Below are positions 1 through 6,570 of a stretch of 12,312 nucleotides of DNA, piece after piece. How positions within the stretch are numbered: position 1 is the first letter of the stretch; each line of letters starts with the position of its first letter. The notes beneath the pieces were generated by a model, which saw only the letters and a list, made by a program, of their open reading frames with translations, had not been told where the DNA came from and searched no databases. The DNA is taken from positions 1-12,312 of the forward strand of contig CAIWFP010000310.1 of NCBI GenBank assembly GCA_903911985.1, read 5' to 3'. The position numbers were made by a program, and so were the translations under genes. The DNA comes from an uncultured Sphingomonadales bacterium. GTDB lineage: Bacteria > Pseudomonadota > Alphaproteobacteria > Sphingomonadales > Sphingomonadaceae.

Positions 1-13
1 GCTCTTCCGATCT
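1..13 (+). other. Illumina adapter remnant (non-genomic)
   Basis: The first 13 bases, GCTCTTCCGATCT, are identical to the 3' end shared by Illumina TruSeq-style adapters. The coding repeat of the first gene begins immediately after. These bases should be trimmed; they happen to be readable in frame with the gene but are not part of it. Recognition is from memory of the adapter sequence, and the matching adapter at the other end makes it nearly certain. Confidence 0.95.
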
Positions 14-133
14 GCCCACCAGCCCCCGGCCCACCAGCCCCCTGCCCACCAGCCCCCAGCGGAGCAGGCCCCGGCTGAGCGTACCCCAGTAGTGCATGCC
101 CCAGCAGAGCATGCCCCAGTAGAGCATGCCAAT
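14..133 (+). repeat. Degenerate 15-bp tandem repeat, 8 units, coding for pentapeptides
   Basis: Units begin at 14, 29, 44, 59, 74, 89, 104 and 119. The first three are GCCCACCAGCCCCC plus one variable base; the later ones diverge to forms such as GCAGAGCATGCCCCA. Each unit encodes one pentapeptide (AHQPP, AEQAP, AERTP, VVHAP, AEHAP, VEHAN). The array is cut by the adapter, so its true copy number is unknown. Confidence 0.9.
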
Positions 134-556
134 CCCCCGTCATCACCGGCGGCTCCGCGTCAGGCCGAAGCCTGGCAGCCGCATGATGATCGCCCATCTG
201 CCGATCATGCCCCGGCATCCCAGCCCTATTCGCCCTTGGCGCAATCGCCATCCGCCGGTGCCGCTCCCACTGAATCGCGCCGGGCCACTCTGGCCCCGCG
301 CGAGGGGCGTGGTGCTTCCGATACTCCCCGTCCGGCCAAGGGCAAGCCGCCGTTCCGCGATGGCGGCTCGGGCAAGGCGCCTTACAAACCCGGTGGCGCG
401 GGCAAGGGTGCGCCCTATAAGGGTGGCCCCGGCAAGGCCTATGCCCCGCGCAGCGAGGCCCCCCGTGGCGGCGGCCCCAGAGGCCGAACTGGCGGCGGAC
501 CGGGCGGCAAGCCCTCGGGCGGCGGCTTCAAGGGCAAGCCCCCGCGCGGGCGGTGA
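14..556 (+). CDS. Partial CDS: low-complexity, RGG/KGG-type C-terminal tail of an RNA-associated protein
   Basis: The 5' end is missing because the contig begins inside the gene; 180 codons and a TGA remain. The visible part has no folded domain. It starts with eight degenerate pentapeptide repeats (AHQPP three times, then forms such as AEQAP and AEHAP), continues with an Ala/Pro/Ser-rich linker, and ends in a strongly basic Gly/Arg/Lys/Pro tail with GGGFKGKPPRGR at the C-terminus. In sphingomonads such tails end DEAD-box RNA helicases and RsuA/RluB-type pseudouridine synthases, where they are thought to add nonspecific RNA contacts. Which of the two this is cannot be told without the missing domain; I lean slightly to a helicase. 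An ATG at 92 is in frame but is only an internal codon. The next gene starts 8 bases downstream, so the two may be co-transcribed. Confidence 0.75.
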   Translation, partial: AHQPPAHQPPAHQPPAEQAPAERTPVVHAPAEHAPVEHANPPSSPAAPRQAEAWQPHDDRPSADHAPASQPYSPLAQSPSAGAAPTESRRATLAPREGRGASDTPRPAKGKPPFRDGGSGKAPYKPGGAGKGAPYKGGPGKAYAPRSEAPRGGGPRGRTGGGPGGKPSGGGFKGKPPRGR

Positions 557-564
557 TCTGAAAC

Positions 565-1053
565 ATGAGCGATAGTGCCAGCGCGGGGCAGGCGAGAGGC
601 CCGGCCATATTGGTCGATGCCGATGCCTGCCCGGTGAAGGAGGAGATCTATCGCGTGGCCCTGCGCCACGGCGTGCCGGTCACCATCGTCAGCAACAGCC
701 GCATCCGCATTCCCGATCATCCGCTGATCGGCCGGGCGGTGGTCAGCGATGCTTTCGATGCCGCCGATGACTGGATCGCCGAGGCCTGTGGCGCCACCAG
801 CGTGGTCATTACCGCCGACATCCTGCTGGCCGACCGCTGCCTGAAAGCGGGGGGCACGGTTCTCGGCCCCACCGGCAAGCCTTTCACCACAGCCTCGATT
901 GGCTCCGCCATTGCCACCCGCGCCATCATGGCGGACCTTCGCGCGGGCGGAGAGGCCATTGGCGGCCCGCCACCCTTCGGCAAGGCTGACCGCTCGCGCT
1001 TCCTCTCGGCGCTGGACGAGGCGCTGGTGCGTCTGGCCCGCGCCGCGCGCTGA
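565..1053 (+). CDS. YaiI/YqxD family protein (UPF0178, DUF188)
   Basis: A complete 162-residue protein, close to the usual family length of about 150. The family signature is intact: VDADACPVK at residues 17-25, then SNSRI around 43-47, VSDAFDAADDWI at 60-71, TADILLADR at 83-91, GPPPF at 134-138 and DRSRFLSALDEAL near the C-terminus. The family has a PIN-like fold with conserved acidic residues that suggests a nuclease, but no activity has been firmly established, so the role stays open. The protein should be cytosolic; no signal peptide or membrane segment is seen. The ATG lies 8 bases after the preceding stop, with only a weak GGTGAT upstream, so translation may be coupled to the preceding gene. 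The first 13 residues before the core are low in conservation. Confidence 0.93.
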   Translation: MSDSASAGQARGPAILVDADACPVKEEIYRVALRHGVPVTIVSNSRIRIPDHPLIGRAVVSDAFDAADDWIAEACGATSVVITADILLADRCLKAGGTVLGPTGKPFTTASIGSAIATRAIMADLRAGGEAIGGPPPFGKADRSRFLSALDEALVRLARAAR

Positions 1054-1063
1054 AACACGCCGC

Positions 1064-1080
1064 ACAGCGCGCTGTTTTCC
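1064..1080 (+). terminator. Weak terminator-like hairpin after the DUF188 gene
   Basis: ACAG-CGCG-CTGT forms a short GC-rich stem-loop 10 bases after the stop, followed by TTTCCC. The stem is short and the T-run poor, so this is only a possible terminator. Confidence 0.25.
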
Positions 1081-1162
1081 CAGACCCCGGCTTCCGCTAT
1101 GGGTGCCCAAGTGCCCATGCGGCGCGCCCTTGATCCCGCAGTCTGAATGGAAAGCCCACGCC

Positions 1163-2152
1163 ATGCCCCGCGCCATCATCGCCGACGAATTTGGCCCGCC
1201 CGAAAGCTATCGCCTCGCCGAGCGCGACCCCGGCCATGCCGGTGCCGGGCAGGTGCGGGTGGCGATCAAGGCTGCGGGCATATCCTATGTTGATGTGCTG
1301 ATGGCCATGGGCAAATACCAGATGAAGCCGCCGCTCCCCTTCATCCCGGGCAGCGAATTTTCCGGCATTGTCGAGGAAGTGGGGGAGGGCGTCACCCATC
1401 TGGCGGTCGGTGATGCGGTATTCGGCAGCGAATTCGGCAGCGTCTTCGCCGAGGCTGGCGTGTTCAAGGCCAAGAGCCTTGCCCGCCTTCCCGATGGCAT
1501 GAGGCTGGACGAGGCGGCCGTGCTGCCAGTGAACTATCTTACCGCCTATTATGCCCTCGCCGATCGCGGTCGCGCCAGGCCGGGCGAGACGCTGCTGGTG
1601 CTGGGCGCGGCGGGCGGCACGGGCTTTGCCGCGGTGCAGGTGGGCAAGCATCTCGGGCTACGGGTCATTGCCTCGGCCTCCAGCGAGGCCAAGCGGCAGG
1701 CGGCGCTGGCCGGCGGCGCCGATGCGGCGGTGGCGAGTGGCGCTGAGGATTGGCGCGAACAGATACGCGCCGCCAACGATGGCAAGCCGGTCGATATCGT
1801 GTTCGATCCCGTGGGCGGCGAGGCCACCGATCTCGCCTTCCGCACGCTGGGCTATGATGGGCGGCATCTGGTCATCGGCTTTCCGGCGGGCATGACTGCG
1901 CTGAAAACCAATTTGCCCTTGCTGAAGATGGCCAGCCTCGTGGGCGTGGACGTGCGCGGCCATGGCATTGCCCGCCCGGAGGAATCCGCCGCCTATCGCA
2001 AGACGGTGGCCGAACTGGCCGGGCAGGGCAAGTTCCACCCGGCCATCGCCGCGCGCTATCCGATGGAGGACTATGCCGCCGCGATGAACGAGGCCTACTC
2101 CGGCAAGGCGGCCGGGCGGATCGTGCTGATTATGGGCGATGGCGGGAAATGA
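1163..2152 (+). CDS. NADPH:quinone oxidoreductase family protein (zinc-free MDR)
   Basis: A 329-residue medium-chain dehydrogenase/reductase of the quinone oxidoreductase type. The GroES-like N-terminal half carries the typical stretch PGSEFSGIVEEVGEGV at about residues 62-77. The Rossmann half has the nucleotide-binding motif VLGAAGGTG at about 147-154, the AAxxGxxG form found in zinc-free quinone reductases. The protein contains no cysteine, so it cannot hold the catalytic or structural zinc of alcohol dehydrogenases. It probably reduces quinones or enoyl/enone substrates with NADPH in the cytosol; the physiological substrate cannot be predicted. The reading frame is open further upstream, to 899, but that part overlaps the DUF188 gene. 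The ATG at 1163 starts the standard MPRAIIADEFGPP N-terminus, with a weak GGAAAG about 8 bases before it. The gene sits 109 bases after its neighbour and converges with the efflux operon. Confidence 0.93.
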   Translation: MPRAIIADEFGPPESYRLAERDPGHAGAGQVRVAIKAAGISYVDVLMAMGKYQMKPPLPFIPGSEFSGIVEEVGEGVTHLAVGDAVFGSEFGSVFAEAGVFKAKSLARLPDGMRLDEAAVLPVNYLTAYYALADRGRARPGETLLVLGAAGGTGFAAVQVGKHLGLRVIASASSEAKRQAALAGGADAAVASGAEDWREQIRAANDGKPVDIVFDPVGGEATDLAFRTLGYDGRHLVIGFPAGMTALKTNLPLLKMASLVGVDVRGHGIARPEESAAYRKTVAELAGQGKFHPAIAARYPMEDYAAAMNEAYSGKAAGRIVLIMGDGGK

Positions 2153-2256
2153 TCATCACCGGCTGGGGAGTCCTGCACGCATTATGCCGCAAAAGCGCCA
2201 ATAGCGCCAAGGCCGCTTAACCGGCAGCGTCCCGCCAGTTCACCGCCCTGGCTGAA

Positions 2257-3696
2257 TTACCGCTGCCACCCCAACCCCAACGCCTTCGCCAATGCGGCAT
2301 AGGCCAGAGTAAGCCCGGCGCGCGCGTCAATCTCGGCCATCGCCGCCTCATTGGCGGAAACCTGCGCGGCGATGGCGGCGGAATTGGCCACCACCCCCGC
2401 GCTGGCCCGCTGTTGCTCCAGCCCCGCGATGGTCTGTGCGTGTTCGGCGGCCTGAACCGCCTGCCGCTCCGCCAGTCGCGCGGCGCCATAGCGGGCGAGG
2501 GCGGATTCAGCGTCCCGCAGGGCGGCGAGGACCCGTCCGTTATCGGCCGCCAGAGCCGCCTCACGCCCCGCCTTCGCGCCGCGCACCCCGGCTTCCACCC
2601 GGCCAAAGTCGGGAAAATCCCATGTCAGGCGGGGCATGAGGATCGCGGCTCCCTGCCCGGAATTAACCAGGTTGGGCAAGCTGCTACCGCCCACGCCAAC
2701 CAGACCCAGCAACGATATGCCGGGATAGCGCCGCGCCCTGGCCTCGCCCACGCCCGCCGTGGCGGCGGCATAGTCGGCTTCGGCCGCGCGAATATCGGGG
2801 CGCCGCGCCAGCATGCCGCCGGGGTCGCCAATCGCCACCTGCGCGGGCGGCAGCGGTATGCCCTGCGGCGCAGTGGCCGGGGGCAGCTTGTCCAGTGCTC
2901 CCGGGGCCTGACCAGTCAACACCGCCAGCGCATCGCGCCAGACAGCGGTTTCCGCCTCGCTCCGCGCGGCGTCGGCCTCTGCGTGGTTGAGCCCTGCTTC
3001 GGCGGCCTCCACCGCCTGCTGCCCCACGGTGCCGGCCGCCAGCCGCTGGCGCATCAGATCGACCGACTGGCGATCCAGACCTAGCTGACTGGCCAGCACC
3101 GCCTGAGTGGCTTCGCTCGCCCGCAGGGAAACATAGGCCCGCACAATCTCTGCTGACAGCGACACTTGCGCATCGGCCAGACGCGCGGCTTGTGCCTCGG
3201 CTCCGGCGCGCGCCTTCTCCACGCTGCGGCGCTGTCCGCCCCACAGGTCCAGCTCCCATTGCGCGTCAAAGCCAAGCGCCGACAGCTCGCTGCCACCCAG
3301 CGCCCCGCCGAGGCTTTGCGCGGGCAGGTGGGTGTGGACATAGGCGGCGTTGGCACTCATGCCCGGCCATTGCGCGGCATGGGCGGCTGAAAGGCCGGCG
3401 CGGGCCAGACGCAACCTTGCCTCGGCTTCCGCTATGGCCGGGGCATGGGCGAGGCCACTCTCCACCAGCCGGTTAAGGTCGGCATCGCCAAACGCCTGCC
3501 ACCAGCGGGCCACGGGCGCGGTGCTGGCTCCCCCGCCGCGCAGAAACGCCCCCCGCGCCAGGGCGAGCGATTCCGGCGCCGGGGGAGGGGCATAGTCCGG
3601 CCCGGCCTTGCAGGCCGCCAATGTGCTGCACAGCACCAATGCCAGACCCACGCGCAACATGGCCCCATATGCCAACCGATTTCGATAAGACGCCAT
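2257..3696 (-). CDS. NodT/OprM-type outer membrane lipoprotein of an efflux pump
   Basis: A 479-residue outer membrane factor that forms the exit duct of a tripartite pump. The N-terminus is a lipoprotein signal: a hydrophobic stretch at about residues 13-23, then the lipobox LAAC with the acylated cysteine at residue 29, followed by KAGPDYAPP, the usual start of mature NodT proteins. The rest shows the two repeated TolC-like halves, with Ala-rich helices and the RRPDIRAAEADYAAA motif in the second half. It is the last gene of the efflux operon. Its ATG shares one base with the stop of the MFS gene (TGATG), which implies translational coupling. A TTG directly before the ATG would add one residue but is the less likely start. 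It ends about 100 bases from the convergent oxidoreductase gene. Confidence 0.95.
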   Translation of the reverse strand: MASYRNRLAYGAMLRVGLALVLCSTLAACKAGPDYAPPPAPESLALARGAFLRGGGASTAPVARWWQAFGDADLNRLVESGLAHAPAIAEAEARLRLARAGLSAAHAAQWPGMSANAAYVHTHLPAQSLGGALGGSELSALGFDAQWELDLWGGQRRSVEKARAGAEAQAARLADAQVSLSAEIVRAYVSLRASEATQAVLASQLGLDRQSVDLMRQRLAAGTVGQQAVEAAEAGLNHAEADAARSEAETAVWRDALAVLTGQAPGALDKLPPATAPQGIPLPPAQVAIGDPGGMLARRPDIRAAEADYAAATAGVGEARARRYPGISLLGLVGVGGSSLPNLVNSGQGAAILMPRLTWDFPDFGRVEAGVRGAKAGREAALAADNGRVLAALRDAESALARYGAARLAERQAVQAAEHAQTIAGLEQQRASAGVVANSAAIAAQVSANEAAMAEIDARAGLTLAYAALAKALGLGWQR

Positions 3697-5342
3697 CAAT
3701 GCCCCATCGCCGGGGCAGCGCCCGGCTTCATTGGTTTAAGAAAAAACACCAGCGGCACCATCAATGCCGCGATTACGGCAAGGCAGAGAAACAGGTCGTT
3801 GAAGGTCATGACCAGCGCGTCGAGGGAAACCTGTCCGTCGATCATCCGCAACGCCGCCGCCGCTCCCTCCGGCCCGCCACCCATCATGGCTCCGGTCTGG
3901 TCCAGCCAGCCCTGAACATCGCCAGCGTTGGCCTGTACCGCGCCACTTATGCGCCAGTGGTGAAAGTCGAGGCGCCGGTCCTGATAGCTGGCGATGGCGG
4001 AAAGCCCGATTGATCCGCCAAGGTTGCGGGCGACAGCCATGATGCCATTGACCTCGCCGGTGTCCTCCACCGCGATACCGGCCAGCGCCACCTGGGTAAG
4101 CGGGAGGGAACACCAGATCAGGGCGAGGCCCAGAAGCACCTGCGAGAGGGTGAAGGCGCTGCCACTATCGGCGGCGCTCAGGCCCCCCGCCGCCAGGCAG
4201 GAAAGGCTGCAACTGGCCATGCCGCACGCGGTGAGCACCCTGACATCGACGCGGCGGACGAGGGCGGGATAACATATGGCGGCGGGAATGGAACAGAAGC
4301 CCGAGATGAAGCACACCTGCCCGGCCTGCAGCGCGTTATACCCCGCCACAGCCGCCAGAAACTGCGGGGTGATATACAAAATGCCATACATCATGACGCC
4401 CAGCGCCCACAGCATCGTCGCGGCCGCTGCCAGATTGCCGTTATTGCGCAACAGAGCGAGCTTGAGCACAGGCCGCTTGGCGCGGAACTGGCTATAGGCG
4501 ATCAGGGCGAAGCCGGTCAGGCTCAGCGCGGTTATCCGCCAGATCAGGGGGGAATCAAACCACTGTTCGCGCTCACCCAGCTCGAGGAAGGTCGTCAGCC
4601 CGCCCAGACCCATCCCCATCCCCAATATGCCGATGACATCCGCCTCGCGCAGTTCGCGCCAGTTGCGCGGGGTGGGGGCGATGCCCAGCACCAGCAGCGC
4701 GACCAGCACCGCGCAGATCGGCACATTGATGAAAAAGGCATAATGCCAGCTGACATTCTCGGTAAGCCAGCCCCCCACCACCGGCCCGATTGCCGGCCCC
4801 AGCAGCGCCGCCACCGCCACCAGTGCCAGACCCACGGCCTGTTGCGCCGGAGGAAGCCTTGTGGCGGCAAGGGTGAAGGCGGTGGGGATCATCACCGCGC
4901 CGGTCAGCCCCTGACCCAGCCGTCCGGCAATCATCATCGCCAGCGTCGACGAGAGGCCGCACATGACGGAGAAAACGGTGAACAGTGTCGCGCCACCAAT
5001 CAGCATCCAGCGCAGCCCGAGCATTCGCTCCAGCCAGGCGGTCAGCGGGATAACCGTGATCTCGGCCACCAGATAGGCGGTGCCGACCCATGTTCCCTCG
5101 CTGGGCGTGGCGCCGATCTCGCCCTGAATGACGGGCAGGGAGGCGTTGACGATGGAAATATCCATCAGGGCCATCAGCGCGCCCAGCGTGCCTGCCACCA
5201 CCGCCAGCCAATCCGCCAGACTGGCCTTCTGTGACGCGCCGCCCGCGTCACCCGCGCCCCTCGTGGCGCCCCTCGTGTCACCCGCGCCACCCGCGCCTCC
5301 GGGCATGGCCATCGGTTGGGCCTCGGTGAAAGCGCCCGTCAC
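3696..5342 (-). CDS. DHA2 family MFS multidrug efflux transporter (EmrB/QacA-like)
   Basis: A 548-residue inner-membrane drug:H+ antiporter with about 14 predicted membrane helices. Motif D1 is present as DISIVNASLP at residues 61-70, and the antiporter motif C as LGPAIGPVVGGWL at about 181-193, with SWHYAFFINVP just after it. The loop 2-3 motif A is degenerate (AWLERMLGLRWML, without the usual Asp). It should move hydrophobic drugs or similar toxic compounds into the adaptor/outer-membrane duct encoded on either side. The GTG start at 5342 overlaps the stop of the adaptor gene by 4 bases (GTGA), which favours it over the ATG codons at residues 11 and 13. The first 40 residues form an unusual Gly/Ala-rich, repetitive cytosolic extension (GGAGGAGDTRGATRGAG) whose function is unknown. 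The substrate cannot be inferred. Confidence 0.95.
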   Translation of the reverse strand: MTGAFTEAQPMAMPGGAGGAGDTRGATRGAGDAGGASQKASLADWLAVVAGTLGALMALMDISIVNASLPVIQGEIGATPSEGTWVGTAYLVAEITVIPLTAWLERMLGLRWMLIGGATLFTVFSVMCGLSSTLAMMIAGRLGQGLTGAVMIPTAFTLAATRLPPAQQAVGLALVAVAALLGPAIGPVVGGWLTENVSWHYAFFINVPICAVLVALLVLGIAPTPRNWRELREADVIGILGMGMGLGGLTTFLELGEREQWFDSPLIWRITALSLTGFALIAYSQFRAKRPVLKLALLRNNGNLAAAATMLWALGVMMYGILYITPQFLAAVAGYNALQAGQVCFISGFCSIPAAICYPALVRRVDVRVLTACGMASCSLSCLAAGGLSAADSGSAFTLSQVLLGLALIWCSLPLTQVALAGIAVEDTGEVNGIMAVARNLGGSIGLSAIASYQDRRLDFHHWRISGAVQANAGDVQGWLDQTGAMMGGGPEGAAAALRMIDGQVSLDALVMTFNDLFLCLAVIAALMVPLVFFLKPMKPGAAPAMGH

Positions 5343-6379
5343 GGACGCCCGCTATCCGCCTCGGCGCGAATGGCGTCCATCTCGGCCGCGCCGCCGCGCG
5401 TGTCGACACTGACCACCACCGACAGGCCCGGCACCAGTACCCGGCGCGCCACAGGCCCGGCCAGAATACGGATACGCACCGGTACGCGCTGGACGATCTT
5501 GGTGAAATTGCCCGTGGCGTTCTGCGGCGGGATCAGCGAGAAATTGGCGCCGGTGCCCGGGGTAATGCTCTCCACCATACCGGCAAAGTGAACGCCGGGC
5601 AGGGCGTCCACGCGGATATCGGCGGGTTGACCCGGCCGCATCAGCCCGACCTGTGTTTCCTTGAAATTGGCCAGCACATAGGCGTCGCTGGTGGGCACAA
5701 TGGTCAGCAGGCGCTGGCCGGGCTGCACAAATTGCCCCACGCGCAGGGCCTTGCTCGCCACCCGGCCGGCTATGGGCGCAACAAGATGCGTGGCGGCCAG
5801 ATCGTTGCCGGCGGATTGTTCGGCAACCCTTGCGGCATCGCTATGCGCGGCCAGCTGGCTGGCTTGCGCGGCAACACTGGCTATCCGCGCCCGCGCCTGC
5901 GCCAGCGCCGCCACGGCGCGGTCGCGCGTGGCGGTCAGTTGCGCCAGCTTCTCGGCGGGCTCCGCGCCACTGCGGGCGAGGGGGGTGTAACGCTCCACCT
6001 CCCGGGCGGCCAGATCCGCGTCGATTTTCGCGGCGCGCGCGGCGGCCTCGGCCTCGGCCTGCCCGGCGGTGGCGGCGCGGGCGGCGGCCAGCGCCGAACC
6101 GAGGTCGGCCCGGGCGGCGGCAAGATGGGTGGCATAGTCGGTCGGGTCGATATCCAGCAGGGGAGCCCCGCGTGCCACTTCCTGATTGTCCGCCACGGCG
6201 GAAGCGCGAACATATCCCGAGAGCTTGGCGCTGATCGTCACCGAATCGGCGGCGACAGCGGCATCATCGGTTGCCTGAAAGTAGCGTCCGCGCAATTCAT
6301 AGGAGACCAGCCAACCGAGCCCGACCAGCAGCAATAATGCCAGTGCCGCCAGTCCAATGGTTTTTAGGTGGGCCGACAT
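5339..6379 (-). CDS. HlyD/EmrA-type periplasmic adaptor of the efflux pump
   Basis: A 346-residue membrane fusion protein. One N-terminal membrane anchor lies at about residues 7-27. It is followed by the first half of the lipoyl domain (VTISAKLSGYVRASAVADNQEVARG region, about 48-80), a long Ala-rich coiled-coil hairpin at about 82-195, and the second lipoyl half (LVAPIAGRVASKALRVGQ, about 199-216). The beta-barrel segment has the EmrA-like sequence ANFKETQVGLMRPGQ. It links the MFS pump to the outer-membrane factor encoded downstream. The ATG at 6379 has a good Shine-Dalgarno, GGGAG, 8 bases before it. This is the first gene of the operon, and the palindromic operator lies 34-54 bases upstream of its start. 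Confidence 0.95.
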   Translation of the reverse strand: MSAHLKTIGLAALALLLLVGLGWLVSYELRGRYFQATDDAAVAADSVTISAKLSGYVRASAVADNQEVARGAPLLDIDPTDYATHLAAARADLGSALAAARAATAGQAEAEAAARAAKIDADLAAREVERYTPLARSGAEPAEKLAQLTATRDRAVAALAQARARIASVAAQASQLAAHSDAARVAEQSAGNDLAATHLVAPIAGRVASKALRVGQFVQPGQRLLTIVPTSDAYVLANFKETQVGLMRPGQPADIRVDALPGVHFAGMVESITPGTGANFSLIPPQNATGNFTKIVQRVPVRIRILAGPVARRVLVPGLSVVVSVDTRGGAAEMDAIRAEADSGRP

Positions 6380-6432
6380 GGCGAATACTCCCTGGCGTGC
6401 CGGGTGGCATTAATTGATACGGAGTGTATCAT
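6364..6432 (-). CDS. Possible 22-residue leader ORF ahead of the efflux operon
   Basis: On the minus strand an ATG at 6432 opens a 22-codon frame, ending in TAA inside the first codons of the adaptor gene in another frame. It is preceded by AAAGGAGGAGTA, the strongest Shine-Dalgarno in the window, with 4 bases between GGAGG and the ATG. The peptide (MIHSVSINATRHAREYSPCRPT) has no recognisable motif. Its first codons are formed by the palindromic operator. It may be a coupling leader peptide, the remnant of a lost first gene, or chance. Confidence 0.2.
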   Translation of the reverse strand: MIHSVSINATRHAREYSPCRPT

Positions 6433-6433
6433 T
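6413..6433. promoter_or_regulatory. TetR-type palindromic operator upstream of the efflux operon
   Basis: TGATAC (6415-6420), a 5-base spacer GGAGT, and GTATCA (6426-6431) form a perfect 6+6 palindrome, with a further A/T pair two bases out. Palindromes of this kind in front of HlyD/MFS operons are usual binding sites for TetR/AcrR-family repressors. The site lies between the strong Shine-Dalgarno at about 6437-6443 and the adaptor start. I could not identify a convincing -35/-10 pair nearby. The assignment to TetR is inference from the shape of the site and its context. Confidence 0.55.
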
Positions 6434-6482
6434 ACTCCTCCTTTAGCCGCATTTCCCCATGCCGGTAAGCGTTTTTTTCGCA

Positions 6483-6531
6483 CCTGCAGCAAAGCCATGG
6501 ATTGGGCCCCGATCCATGGCTTTGCTGCAGG
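6483..6531. repeat. Perfect 20-bp inverted repeat with 9-base loop
   Basis: CCTGCAGCAAAGCCATGGAT (6483-6502) and its exact reverse complement (6512-6531) flank TGGGCCCCG. It lies between the end of the deacetylase gene and the efflux operon. A T-run at 6472-6478 lies on the left side, so neither strand shows a hairpin followed directly by a U-run. It may still end transcription of the deacetylase, or be a copy of a dispersed palindromic element. Confidence 0.85.
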
Positions 6532-6570
6532 CTATACGGGCGCCGCCGCGTCAAATTGGGCGCCTCCACG

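Noticed and set aside
14..133. Possible CRISPR array at the left end
   Set aside because: The 15-base units are contiguous with no spacers and are in frame as coding pentapeptides.
899..1162. N-terminal extension of the quinone oxidoreductase back to an ATG at 899
   Set aside because: It overlaps the end of the DUF188 gene and adds an Arg/Pro-rich stretch foreign to the family; the conserved N-terminus begins at 1163.
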